Of a DNA stretch of 25,383 bases, positions 9,201-16,748 are shown one piece after another. Position 1 is the first letter of the stretch; each line of letters begins with the position of its first letter. A program made the position numbers and the translations under genes. The stretch is from Bacteroidota bacterium (GTDB taxonomy: Bacteria > Bacteroidota > Bacteroidia > Bacteroidales > Rikenellaceae): assembly GCA_023413645.1 (NCBI GenBank), contig JAEZPN010000112.1, positions 1 to 25,383 on the forward strand. Reading direction: 5' to 3'. Below the pieces are notes generated by a model, which did not search any database, was not told where the DNA came from, and saw only the letters and a program-made list of their open reading frames with translations.

Positions 9201-9575
9201 ATGAACAAAGATGCATTGATCAGACTCGTAAACGAGCAGATGTGGGCAAAGGGCGAGAACGATGTGCCCAAGTTTGAGGCTGGTGATACTATCACCGTAA
9301 CTTATCGTATCGTCGAGGGTAACAAGGAGCGTCTCCAGAGCTTCCGTGGTGTAGTTATCCAGATTAAGGGTTCAGGCCGTACTAAGATGTTTACAATCCG
9401 TAAGGTATCTAACGGTGTAGGCGTTGAGCGTATCTTCCCATTGTACTCACCCCACATCGACAAGATCGAGGTGAACAAGTATGGTGTAGTACGTCGTGCA
9501 CGTATCTACTACTTGCGTGACCTTACAGGTAAGAAGGCACGTATCAAGGAGCGTCGTATGAAGAAGAGCGAGTAA
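9201..9575 (+). CDS. rplS: 50S ribosomal protein L19
   Basis: Large-subunit ribosomal protein at the 30S-50S interface. The 124 residues match the family throughout: FEAGDTITVTYRIVEG, RLQSFRGVVI, TIRKVSNGVGVERIFPLYSP and a basic C-terminus RARIYYLRDL-GKKARIKE. It has its own promoter and terminator and is not next to trmD, unlike in many other bacteria. Codon use (GGT, CGT, GTA) is that of a highly expressed gene. The ATG at 9201 gives the expected N-terminus. Confidence 0.98.
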   Translation: MNKDALIRLVNEQMWAKGENDVPKFEAGDTITVTYRIVEGNKERLQSFRGVVIQIKGSGRTKMFTIRKVSNGVGVERIFPLYSPHIDKIEVNKYGVVRRARIYYLRDLTGKKARIKERRMKKSE

Positions 9576-9599
9576 TCGCCCGCTACTTGAACAGAAACA

Positions 9600-9634
9600 G
9601 GGACTATCCACAAAGGATAGTCCCTATTTTTTTT
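9600..9634 (+). terminator. Intrinsic terminator after rplS
   Basis: A perfect 10-bp stem, GGGACTATCC (9600-9609) with GGATAGTCCC (9615-9624), has the 5-nt loop ACAAA and is followed by TATTTTTTTT. The minus-strand side lacks a good T tract, so it mainly serves rplS, though it may also slow transcription of the converging PepSY gene. Confidence 0.93.
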
Positions 9635-9650
9635 ATGTCGTCGGCCGGAC

Positions 9651-10775
9651 CTACTGCGACCTCTTCTTGAAGAATTTGCGCTTTATCCAGAGGTAGTAGC
9701 CCGTAAGCGGAAGTGTTGCGCCAAGCATTGCTGCCAAAAACCACAACACACGTGTGACGATACCACCCCAGCTACCTACGTGCACAGAGTATACCCACCC
9801 TTTGGCCTTACTATCGCTCGCCTTATCGGCATAGCTTTCGACAGAGGTTATCTCGCCCGTAGCACCGTTGAAATGGTAGGTATCCTTTGCGCGCTGATTG
9901 CCACAGTTAGAGCTCTTTACGTCGACCTTACCCTTTGATATAGTCATCTCCACGAACTTGCCATTGCGACTCGCCACCTCCTTAACAACATCCGACCAAT
10001 GGATATAGGGATTTTCGACTTTACTTTGTGTGCCACCCTTAGCATCTCCCTTACCACTACTCTTTACCGCACCCACACTCGCCTCCGTATCAGCACCAAG
10101 CAACTTATAAAATCCTTTGCCGTACCACTCGAAGGACCACGTAAGGCCCGTTAGCGCCATGGCCAAAAGTATCAGCGTAGCGTAGATGCCGCCCACAACA
10201 TGAAGGTCGTACCAGAAGCGGTGCCACCCCTTGCGTAGGGCAATCTGCGAGCGGTGCTTGAGTGCCTTAAGGCTTTTGGGAAACCATAGTACGATGCCCG
10301 TAAGGGTAATAATAACCATAAGGAGTGTGCTAATACCCACAATCATCTTACCCCAGAACGTAGCCTCCTTATCCTCGGGGCGCTCATCCATAAGCCAGCG
10401 GTGCAGGCTGAACATATCCTTGAAGAACTGCAGACGCTCTGGCTCGCCAAGCACCTCGCCCGTATACTGGTCGACATATATCGCAGCCCTCTTTGCCGTA
10501 TTTATGTTTACCTTATAGCTCTGCGCTGGGTCGTCGCTGATAGTTACTCCCGTAATCTTGCGTCCCTCAGCCAAGGTGGGCTCTACCGCGGCGACAATGT
10601 CACCGAGGGGCAAAGGTTCTCCCTTAACCTCCTCGACATAGTAGTAGTCGTGCTGCACCATGCGTGTTATCTCCTTCTCGAAGATGAGCATAGCGCCCGA
10701 GAAGCAGATTATGGATATAACTACACCAAGGGGTATGGATAGCCATATATGGAGTTGCTTGAAAATATTTCTCAT
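9651..10775 (-). CDS. PepSY-associated transmembrane protein (XusC-like)
   Basis: Inner-membrane protein of the PepSY_TM family, often linked to iron-siderophore uptake. The preferred start (10775, MRNIFKQLHIWLSIPLG) gives 374 residues with four predicted membrane segments: one near the N-terminus (about 8-30), two in the middle (VGISTLLMVIITLTGIVLW and YATLILLAMALTGLTW) and one at the C-terminus (FLAAMLGATLPLTGYYLW). PepSY-like extracytoplasmic segments lie between them, including AIYVDQYTGEVLG and YHFNGATGEITSVE. A start at 10790 would add MSSIY but leave almost no leader behind the promoter seen just upstream. In B. thetaiotaomicron XusC, a protein of this type, is required for xenosiderophore use; the link here rests on gene order. 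Confidence 0.85.
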   Translation of the reverse strand: MRNIFKQLHIWLSIPLGVVISIICFSGAMLIFEKEITRMVQHDYYYVEEVKGEPLPLGDIVAAVEPTLAEGRKITGVTISDDPAQSYKVNINTAKRAAIYVDQYTGEVLGEPERLQFFKDMFSLHRWLMDERPEDKEATFWGKMIVGISTLLMVIITLTGIVLWFPKSLKALKHRSQIALRKGWHRFWYDLHVVGGIYATLILLAMALTGLTWSFEWYGKGFYKLLGADTEASVGAVKSSGKGDAKGGTQSKVENPYIHWSDVVKEVASRNGKFVEMTISKGKVDVKSSNCGNQRAKDTYHFNGATGEITSVESYADKASDSKAKGWVYSVHVGSWGGIVTRVLWFLAAMLGATLPLTGYYLWIKRKFFKKRSQ

Positions 10776-10802
10776 ATATATAGAGGACATAAGATTGTAC
10801 TA

Positions 10803-10835
10803 CAAAGTTACTACAAATTTTCGCTTATTGCCAAA
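10803..10835 (-). promoter_or_regulatory. Possible internal promoter for the PepSY gene
   Basis: On the minus strand, TTTG (10832-10835) lies 21 nt upstream of TAACTTTG (10803-10810), close to the Bacteroidetes consensus. It falls in the 58-73 nt spacer between the DUF4374 and PepSY genes and would start transcription near 10797, about 22 nt before the ATG at 10775. Confidence 0.5.
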
Positions 10836-10848
10836 ATTTTCGAGGCAA

Positions 10849-12264
10849 TTACTCTATCGGTGTCATGCGACCTATGCCACCAATCTGCGTTGCCTCAACC
10901 GTAAGGCCCTTTGTTGCCACTGCCGTAGCTGCGTCGATAGCGTATACTGCGGGATAGTCGTCCGTAAGTGTCACGGCGATGTAGCACTTGCCATCCTCTG
11001 AGTAGGGCGCAGTGCCAAAGCCCGAGATGCGCTCGGCAGAGGGAAGACCCTCGACATATGTCAACGAGGCGCTCTCCACATCGAATATCGCAAGGCGCGA
11101 TGCCGTCATCGTGGTTGCGGGGGCGAGAGGCATATCGTACATGAGCATCAGGAACTTCGAGCCGCCAATATACCATGTGCGAAGGAAGGAGATGCCATTA
11201 GTAAGTGCCTCGATATTAACATAGTAGTTGGGGTCGAACTCCTCCGTACCCGCCTTTATGCGCACCACACCCGCGGGGAGCGTAGTCTGCTGACGCTCGT
11301 CGGCCATAGTCTTGGCATACGAGGGCGAAAATACATAGACATCGCCACTCTCCGCAGTCCAAATCATCTGATAGTACTGCGACTTGTTTCTGCCACATGC
11401 GTAGCTAATCTTGTCCGTGCGGATGAGCTTGCGCTCGGCGAGGGTCTCATCCTCAAATATCGCCACCCAGCACTCGTCGGGATACTGCGTCCACTGCAAC
11501 TCGCCCTCCTTGTATGCTCCCGAGCCAGAGCCTCCCGCCTCGGTCTTTACAAGGTCCTCATTACCAGGCTTTACCCACTTGCCACCCTCGGCTTTCACGC
11601 CATACTGGCTCAAGCCCATAGGTACGGCAGCCGAGAAGATTTTGCCATCTACCTCCTCAACGCCCGCCAAGGTCACGAACTCGCCATTGCCGAGGAAGTT
11701 CTCCGAGAGGTAGTGCTCCTCGAGGGTGTCATTTGTGGTGTATGTCTCGGCCTCAACATCGAGGTATGACACGAGGAACGACTTGGGAATGAAGCCATTA
11801 GCATCTGCCCACTCCGCTGGGCCGTCACCCGTAGAGAATGTCATGATGTAGCGGTCGTAGATGCCGAAAGTCGTAAATCGGCGCACGGCATACTCCGCAG
11901 GGCGCGCCGTGAGTGTATAGTCGTCGTTCATGACATATGAGCGCGTTGTACCCGCATTGCCCTGATTGTAGGTTAGGCCATAGAGATACTTGTCGCCGTA
12001 GAATACCCAGTACGATGCGCCATCGTTGACAAGACCATTTGTCATGCCCACCACGCCACTATTGAGGTCGGATGCCGTAACGAGGGCGTTTGTGGTATTA
12101 CCCGTGAATGTGCCCTGCGTAGCAAGGACATAGGGGCGCACGGCATCGTTATCCTGTGTGCCACCCGTGGGGATGTTTGTGTTTGTCTCACACGCCGCCA
12201 CAACGGCCAGCGCAATTGTCGATAGTGTTACTACCGAGAACTTTCGTAAAATCTTGTTAATCAT
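10849..12264 (-). CDS. DUF4374 lipoprotein (XusB-like siderophore-binding candidate)
   Basis: Lipoprotein of 471 residues with lipobox VAAC (C25). The body resembles DUF4374, a beta-propeller-like family: repeated short beta segments, conserved aromatic and glycine positions (YWVFYGDKYLYGLTY), and the typical C-terminal ending IGGIGRMTP. In B. thetaiotaomicron the DUF4374 protein XusB is a surface lipoprotein that captures siderophores such as ferric enterobactin and passes them to XusA; this is recalled knowledge and was not tested here. The gene sits between the TonB-dependent receptor and PepSY genes in the same order as xusABC. Orthology is likely, but the ligand is unknown. Confidence 0.85.
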   Translation of the reverse strand: MINKILRKFSVVTLSTIALAVVAACETNTNIPTGGTQDNDAVRPYVLATQGTFTGNTTNALVTASDLNSGVVGMTNGLVNDGASYWVFYGDKYLYGLTYNQGNAGTTRSYVMNDDYTLTARPAEYAVRRFTTFGIYDRYIMTFSTGDGPAEWADANGFIPKSFLVSYLDVEAETYTTNDTLEEHYLSENFLGNGEFVTLAGVEEVDGKIFSAAVPMGLSQYGVKAEGGKWVKPGNEDLVKTEAGGSGSGAYKEGELQWTQYPDECWVAIFEDETLAERKLIRTDKISYACGRNKSQYYQMIWTAESGDVYVFSPSYAKTMADERQQTTLPAGVVRIKAGTEEFDPNYYVNIEALTNGISFLRTWYIGGSKFLMLMYDMPLAPATTMTASRLAIFDVESASLTYVEGLPSAERISGFGTAPYSEDGKCYIAVTLTDDYPAVYAIDAATAVATKGLTVEATQIGGIGRMTPIE

Positions 12265-12287
12265 AGTATTTTATTTTTATGTTATTA

Positions 12288-12315
12288 CTAATTACTAAAT
12301 TCTAATTGCTAATTT
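12288..12315. repeat. Four tandem degenerate heptamers in the receptor-lipoprotein spacer
   Basis: Four 7-nt units occur in exact register: CTAATTA, CTAAATT, CTAATTG and CTAATTT, starting at 12288, 12295, 12302 and 12309. They occupy half of the 53-nt spacer and end 23 nt upstream of the DUF4374 start codon (minus strand). They could be a length-variable tract or simply an A/T-rich translation enhancer. Confidence 0.7.
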
Positions 12316-12317
12316 CT

Positions 12318-14708
12318 CTATCTGCCGCCGAACGCTACGCGCAACTTGACATAGTATGCACGACCCGCCTTCTGCAGGCTAAAGTTATCGTAGAGACGCT
12401 CGTTTGTGAGGTTGCGGCACTCGAAGGCGATGTTGTAGCGCCCATCCTTAATCGTGTAGTTCAGGGCCACATTGTGCGAGAACTGCGTGGGCACCATATA
12501 GTCATCCTTGTTCGAGCCGATGCGTGAAGAGTAGTAGTAGAAGTTGTGCAGGTACTGATTGTCGTAGGTCAGCTCAAGGGTGTTGCCCCTCCATCCGCAG
12601 TTGTGCCACGAGAGCGTAACGAAGCCATCAGCAAAGAGATATGGGATGTTGGGCATGCGGTCGCCATAGCCGAGGTTGGGCATCGACGAACCTATCGCCG
12701 TAGGCTGGTTGTCGCGCACATCCATATATGTAAAGTTGCCACCTATGGCCACCCAGCGCTTGTAGTCGTAGCGCGCCGAGAGGTTAACGCCCCATGTGCG
12801 CACCGAGCCATAGTTTATGTAGCTTGCCGCCGCCTTACCGCCACTCATATCTACGATGTTGCGCTGTATGTAGTCCTGCGTACCGCGCCACACGAAGCCA
12901 CCCTCAACATAGAGTCCATGCTCCTTATCGCTGCCATAAGCACCCGTATAGCTAAGACTAACATTCAGATTATCACTACTCTCAGGGCGTATGCCTATAT
13001 CGCCCATCTCGAGGTCCTCATCGCCGAACATCTCCTCGATGGTGGGTAGACGGTACGCCTTTTCGTAGGATAGTTTCGCCTGCAGAGAGGGTAGGATGAG
13101 GTATGTCGCCGCAGCACCATAGCCAAAGGCATCCTCACTGCGCGACGTAGGTACAAAGGCAGTAGCGTTGCTATCCGTAGCCACGGGGCCGCGCACCTTG
13201 AGCGAGTAGTACTTAGCAAAGAGCGAGGCATTCCAGCGCTCCGACAACGCAAGGCGATACTGCAAACCCGTGATGTTCTTCATCGTCTGCTTATCGATGG
13301 CATCCTCCACCGCCTCCTTAGCCAAGAGCGAGGTATTCGAGCGGCGGAAATGGTTCAAGACATGGTTCAGCGTGAAGGTGTGGGCATCGCCCAGACGGTA
13401 GTTTAATGTCGCCGTGGCATTCCAGTTGTGGTTCGCCGAGCGTGTATGCTGGTATGACTGCTCACCAGGCGAATTGAGACGTGAAGTCTCGCCACGCCAG
13501 TTATATTTGTACTGCGCGGTGTCGATGTTGTAGGTTATGTTATGGTTATAGTTTGCCGTAAGCGTGAGGTCGAGACCCTCGACGCCGAGGTTACGCTTCT
13601 GGTACTCCACCGAGGGCATAAGCGAGTGGGCACGACGTAGCTTATCGCCATAGACAATCTCCTGGCGCACACCCGTCTGTATCTCCTTGTACATCTGCGA
13701 GTAGTTGAACGAGAGCATCAGTCTATCTGCCCAGCGCTTATCCACTACGCCCATCTTAGCCACAACGCTCTCGTTGTGGTAGGTGTCGTGAAAGCGCTCC
13801 ATGCGCTCGAGATGTGTGCGATCAATACGTCCCGTAGCGAAGTCCTCAACGGGGACATCGACTTTATAGTTGTTATCGGAGTAGTTCTGAAAGGCGAATA
13901 CCTCCCACGTTAGGCCATTTTCAAGTCGCTGACCCGCATTTACACTTGAGCGGTGGGTGTTGAACGAGCCAAAGGAGTATGAGGCATCCGCCCACCATGT
14001 GCGGTGCGACTTGTTAGTGACGATGTTTATCACGCCACCCAGGGCATCGGCACCAAAACCCACGGGGACAACACCACGATATACCTCCACCCTATCGGCA
14101 TAGCCCGCAGGAATATTGTTGAGCGCAAAGGCTCCACCCACGCCCTCCTGAGGCACACCGTCGATAAATATTTTCACATGCTTACCCGCAAAGCCATCTA
14201 TCGTGAGCGACATATCCGAGCCTACGCCTCCCGACTCACGGAGTTTTAGACCAGGGGCACTCGAGAGCGCATCGGCAAGGTTCTTTGTCGTATTCTTCAG
14301 GGGCTGCATATCCACAGCCACGGCATTAAAGGCCGAGCGCTTGATGTTACCCACACCCGAGGCCGATACCACCACGGCATCTATCGCCATCGCAGTCTCC
14401 GCCATCTGGAAGTCGATATTCATATTACCGCGCATATCTATGTCGCGTGTCGCGGTCTCGTAGCCCATCATCTGCGCCGTGAGTCTCGTGTCGCTCTCGG
14501 CAACGTATAGCGTATAGCGACCATTGGCATCAGTTGTTGTGCCGCGCGATGTGCCCTCCACAAAGATGGTTACATAGGGCAACGCCCTGCCCTCGTAGTC
14601 ACGCACCACGCCGCTCACCTCGATGCTTGCGGGAGGCTCTGTTGCCTGAGTAGCAACAGCCGCCAGCAGCGCTATTATTAATATAGTGTATCTTTTGAAT
14701 GCACCCAT
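12318..14708 (-). CDS. TonB-dependent outer-membrane receptor (XusA-like)
   Basis: Outer-membrane beta-barrel that imports an iron chelate using TonB energy. The start chosen is the ATG at 14708 (MGAFKRYTILIIALLAAVA), which gives a clean signal peptide, 796 residues and a leader of about 24 nt behind the promoter; the frame stays open upstream to 14942, but that part overlaps the promoter and is implausible protein. Domain order: signal peptide (1-22), carboxypeptidase-regulatory-like domain (about 28-105, GRALPYVTIFVEGTSRGT), plug (about 124-232, NLADALSSAPGLKLRESGG and FGADALGGVINIVTN), then the barrel, closing with a C-terminal YYVKLRVAFGGR strand. The adjacent DUF4374 and PepSY genes point to siderophore import. 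No Fur box was recognised by eye. Confidence 0.93.
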   Translation of the reverse strand: MGAFKRYTILIIALLAAVATQATEPPASIEVSGVVRDYEGRALPYVTIFVEGTSRGTTTDANGRYTLYVAESDTRLTAQMMGYETATRDIDMRGNMNIDFQMAETAMAIDAVVVSASGVGNIKRSAFNAVAVDMQPLKNTTKNLADALSSAPGLKLRESGGVGSDMSLTIDGFAGKHVKIFIDGVPQEGVGGAFALNNIPAGYADRVEVYRGVVPVGFGADALGGVINIVTNKSHRTWWADASYSFGSFNTHRSSVNAGQRLENGLTWEVFAFQNYSDNNYKVDVPVEDFATGRIDRTHLERMERFHDTYHNESVVAKMGVVDKRWADRLMLSFNYSQMYKEIQTGVRQEIVYGDKLRRAHSLMPSVEYQKRNLGVEGLDLTLTANYNHNITYNIDTAQYKYNWRGETSRLNSPGEQSYQHTRSANHNWNATATLNYRLGDAHTFTLNHVLNHFRRSNTSLLAKEAVEDAIDKQTMKNITGLQYRLALSERWNASLFAKYYSLKVRGPVATDSNATAFVPTSRSEDAFGYGAAATYLILPSLQAKLSYEKAYRLPTIEEMFGDEDLEMGDIGIRPESSDNLNVSLSYTGAYGSDKEHGLYVEGGFVWRGTQDYIQRNIVDMSGGKAAASYINYGSVRTWGVNLSARYDYKRWVAIGGNFTYMDVRDNQPTAIGSSMPNLGYGDRMPNIPYLFADGFVTLSWHNCGWRGNTLELTYDNQYLHNFYYYSSRIGSNKDDYMVPTQFSHNVALNYTIKDGRYNIAFECRNLTNERLYDNFSLQKAGRAYYVKLRVAFGGR

Positions 14709-14737
14709 AGCCTTACATTTTAGTAATTTTCTGGATG

Positions 14738-14768
14738 CAAAGGTATGGCAGTGCTCGATTTTGGGCAA
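14738..14768 (-). promoter_or_regulatory. Promoter for the receptor/DUF4374/PepSY operon
   Basis: On the minus strand, ATTG with TTG at 14766-14768 lies 20 nt upstream of TACCTTTG (14738-14745). The spacing and -7 element fit the Bacteroidetes consensus and place the start of transcription near 14732, shortly before the ATG at 14708. Confidence 0.7.
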
Positions 14769-14821
14769 TCGCCTGATTTTGGGAAAATATATGCACCCTC
14801 TCCCCAAATCATGGGGTTGGA

Positions 14822-14853
14822 TTTGGCAGAGTGAAATATTTACGCTATCTTTG
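14822..14853 (+). promoter_or_regulatory. Divergent promoter for the small unknown gene
   Basis: TTTG (14822-14825), 20 nt, then TATCTTTG (14846-14853) on the plus strand. Transcription would start near 14859, giving a leader of about 135 nt before the ATG at 14995. It diverges from the receptor promoter. Confidence 0.72.
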
Positions 14854-14857
14854 CAAC

Positions 14858-14976
14858 ATCGGAGCACGAAATAGTGCACGCACCGATAGATAAAAATAAC
14901 GGAAAGAACAGATACTGCACGGGCAGTTGTGGCGCATGCCATGCCTACCCAAGCAGATTGTTGTTTCCGTTATTTT
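14858..14976 (+). promoter_or_regulatory. Structured leader with a 13-bp perfect stem
   Basis: Just at the predicted transcription start, ATCGG (14858-14862) pairs with CCGAT (14883-14887), enclosing GCAC/GTGC. Then AAAATAACGGAAA (14893-14905) is perfectly complementary to TTTCCGTTATTTT (14964-14976), a 13-bp stem that continues after one mismatch with AACAG (14907-14911) against TTGTT (14958-14962). Inside lies the hairpin ACTGC-ACGG-GCAGT (14914-14927) and a GC-rich GGCGCATGCC segment. The T-rich run after the stem could make it an attenuator, or the 3' end of a separate small RNA of about 120 nt. It matches no riboswitch that I recognise. Confidence 0.5.
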
Positions 14977-14994
14977 ATTTATTGGTGTTTTATT

Positions 14995-15354
14995 ATGAGT
15001 AACACAACTTATGAACTTGTCGCCTCACTCAAGGGCGACCGCCTCAAGGCAACGCATGACATTATCTGTGTCATCTTCAGCAGCTATGACCGCGATATAA
15101 AGCGTTCATACGAGAGGCTGCGTAACCCCTACCTCCAGGCGCACTACGCCTCACTCGCTGCCGAGCGCAAGGCGCGCATGATGAAGATGTGCGGCTACTG
15201 GCACGATGTGGCTGAGGCATATCGCGATGCCGCATGGCACGCCGCGGGACGCAGCACAAAGCCCCTGCGTAGGTGCGAGAGCTACGAGCGCGCACTCACC
15301 TCACGCGCGAGAGAGTATATAGCCCTAGCCGAAGAGATTGAGGCCATGGAGTAA
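14995..15354 (+). CDS. Unknown small basic protein
   Basis: A 119-residue protein that I do not recognise. The ATG at 14995 (MSNTTYELVASLKGDRLK) is preferred over the in-frame ATG at 14929, because the latter would lie within the hairpin leader and adds residues with no family-like features. The protein is rich in Arg, Ala and Tyr (SYERLRNPYLQAHYASLAAE) and looks mostly helical and soluble, with no signal peptide or membrane segment. It is divergent from the iron-uptake operon and ends 30 nt before the first 128-nt palindromic repeat. Confidence 0.6.
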   Translation: MSNTTYELVASLKGDRLKATHDIICVIFSSYDRDIKRSYERLRNPYLQAHYASLAAERKARMMKMCGYWHDVAEAYRDAAWHAAGRSTKPLRRCESYERALTSRAREYIALAEEIEAME

Positions 15355-15384
15355 CTGATAGTTGCTCCGCACCTCACCATACCC

Positions 15385-15512
15385 AATTTCTTGCCAGAAG
15401 GGTTTAGGCTTGGCCTCGACATAAAAATAGCCCGGATGGGTAGTACTCTGGCGCACGTCCCATTCGGGCTATTGTTTGAGGGGTCGAGAATGACCCCTCG
15501 TCACAAGAAATT
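15385..15512. repeat. 128-nt imperfect palindromic element, copy 1
   Basis: Ends AATTTCTTG (15385-15393) and CAAGAAATT (15504-15512) are perfect inverted repeats. A central hairpin pairs AATAGCCCGGATGGG (15426-15440) with CCCATTCGGGCTATT (15459-15473) around an 18-nt loop. A side hairpin GAGGGGTC (15478-15485) pairs with GACCCCTC (15492-15499), and CTCGAC (15415-15420) can instead pair with GTCGAG (15483-15488). The whole can fold as one rod. On the minus strand the central hairpin is followed by a T-rich run, so it may terminate the transglutaminase transcript, whose stop codon lies 3 nt away. A second copy lies at 19132-19259. Matching bases ACCC precede both copies on the left. Confidence 0.9.
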
Positions 15513-15515
15513 CAA

Positions 15516-16748
15516 TTATTTGAGGAAGATTGAGACTAGAAGTTCATGCTCGCCAAGGGCAACAGTCTGGGTCTGAAGCTCGCCCGCCTCGTTGTAGTAG
15601 CGAAGTTCATACTCAGTGTTCTTGGGAAGAAGCACAGAGAAGAAGTCGTTCATATCGCGAAGCTCGCCAGCGGTGAGACCACCACCCATCTGCTCGGTGC
15701 CACGGAAGATGTCAACACCCATCGCCACACGGTCGTCAGAGTGCTCGGTCTTGCCCTGCTGCTTATATCCCGCTATGCGGAGGAAGGTGTGTGTGCCCGC
15801 CTCGAGGTGACGTGTATATTGATCGTATGCGAGGTCGATATAGTGCTGCGTAACATTCTCCGCCCCTACCCACTTTGGCAACTCCTCAACGAGTGCATCC
15901 TCGCCTTCATCTGCCCAGACCATGGGGAACCAGTCGTCACCACCCGCAAAGCGTGTAGCGTAGATAGCATAGTTGCGATCCTCGGCATTTGCCTTTGCTG
16001 CATCTGCCATAAACCATAGGTGGTCGAGTTGCGAGGGGAAGTAGTACTCCGTTACGCGCCACTCACCATCGAGCCATACCTCTGTCCAGCTGTGGTTACC
16101 GCGGTTGTCGTGCCATGATGCTGTACCTGCAAAGCGTGCAGGGATGCCGACAGCACGGTAGGCATCAACAAGCAAGATAGAGAGGCCTGTGCACGATGCC
16201 ATACCCTGGCGGATAGACTCACTGGGGCTCTGGTTTGTCTTCTCGCGCTTGGTGTTGTAGTGTACGCCTGTGAGCGCAGGAATATTGGCGTTAACAGCAC
16301 AGATAGCATCGTACATTGTTTTGCACGTATCTACAGCGGGGGCGAACAACTCGTACATATCCTTACGCCATGAGTCGCGCACCTCATCCACAACGGCATA
16401 GGGCAACACGTCGCATAGATATACATCCTCGGGGAGCTCCTTCGCCCACGCATACTTGTTGCGTGCGATATTGGCGTATGTTACATTCTCCTTCAAAAGC
16501 TCAAGGTCCATAGCCTCGCGGTCGTGCTCAGGCATATTTACAATGAGGTATGCCATATCACGCTGCTCCGCCTCGGGAGTCTCAGCCACGAGTTTGCGCA
16601 ACTCCTCGCCACGCTCCGAAGTCTCGAATGCCGCCTGTAGTGCCTCGTCATTATCGGGGTTATAAGACTCCTTCGCCTGGGGCTGTGTGCCACATGCTAC
16701 AGCGAACAACGCCACAGCACACACTAATAGTAATCTTTTCATATTCAT
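15516..16748 (-). CDS. Transglutaminase-like lipoprotein
   Basis: Predicted exported lipoprotein (lipobox AVAC, C19) of 410 residues with a central transglutaminase-core domain. The nucleophile is probably C186 in GMASCTGLSILLVDAYRAVG, and the catalytic histidine H219 in RGNHSWTEVWLDGEW. The third residue is less clear (E234 or D242). Residues 25-160 are a helical N-terminal region, and 330-410 form a C-terminal beta domain. It may act as a peptidase or isopeptidase on the cell surface; cross-linking activity is not implied. Its ATG overlaps the stop of cutC by one base (TAATG), so it is coupled. A start at 16742 (MKRLLL) is nearly as good. It is the last gene of a four-gene operon. Confidence 0.88.
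   Translation of the reverse strand: MNMKRLLLVCAVALFAVACGTQPQAKESYNPDNDEALQAAFETSERGEELRKLVAETPEAEQRDMAYLIVNMPEHDREAMDLELLKENVTYANIARNKYAWAKELPEDVYLCDVLPYAVVDEVRDSWRKDMYELFAPAVDTCKTMYDAICAVNANIPALTGVHYNTKREKTNQSPSESIRQGMASCTGLSILLVDAYRAVGIPARFAGTASWHDNRGNHSWTEVWLDGEWRVTEYYFPSQLDHLWFMADAAKANAEDRNYAIYATRFAGGDDWFPMVWADEGEDALVEELPKWVGAENVTQHYIDLAYDQYTRHLEAGTHTFLRIAGYKQQGKTEHSDDRVAMGVDIFRGTEQMGGGLTAGELRDMNDFFSVLLPKNTEYELRYYNEAGELQTQTVALGEHELLVSIFLK

Noticed and set aside
14709..14942. N-terminal extension of the TonB-dependent receptor to 14942
   Set aside because: It covers both divergent promoters and gives a cysteine-rich non-family sequence. The ATG at 14708 gives a normal signal peptide.
14893..14976. 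SRP (4.5S) RNA or a known riboswitch
   Set aside because: The GGAAG signature of SRP RNA is absent, and no TPP, cobalamin, SAM or other riboswitch core was recognised.
15385..15512. Classical insertion sequence or MITE of a known family
   Set aside because: No transposase or target-site duplication is visible, and the terminal repeats differ between copies while still pairing within each copy, which is unlike conserved transposase-binding ends.
15391..15576. Plus-strand open frame over palindromic copy 1, with a similar frame over copy 2 (19087-19359)
   Set aside because: The two translations look alike, but the frames are carried by a palindrome whose changes follow base pairing rather than codon positions. 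Each frame then runs into the antisense of a real gene.
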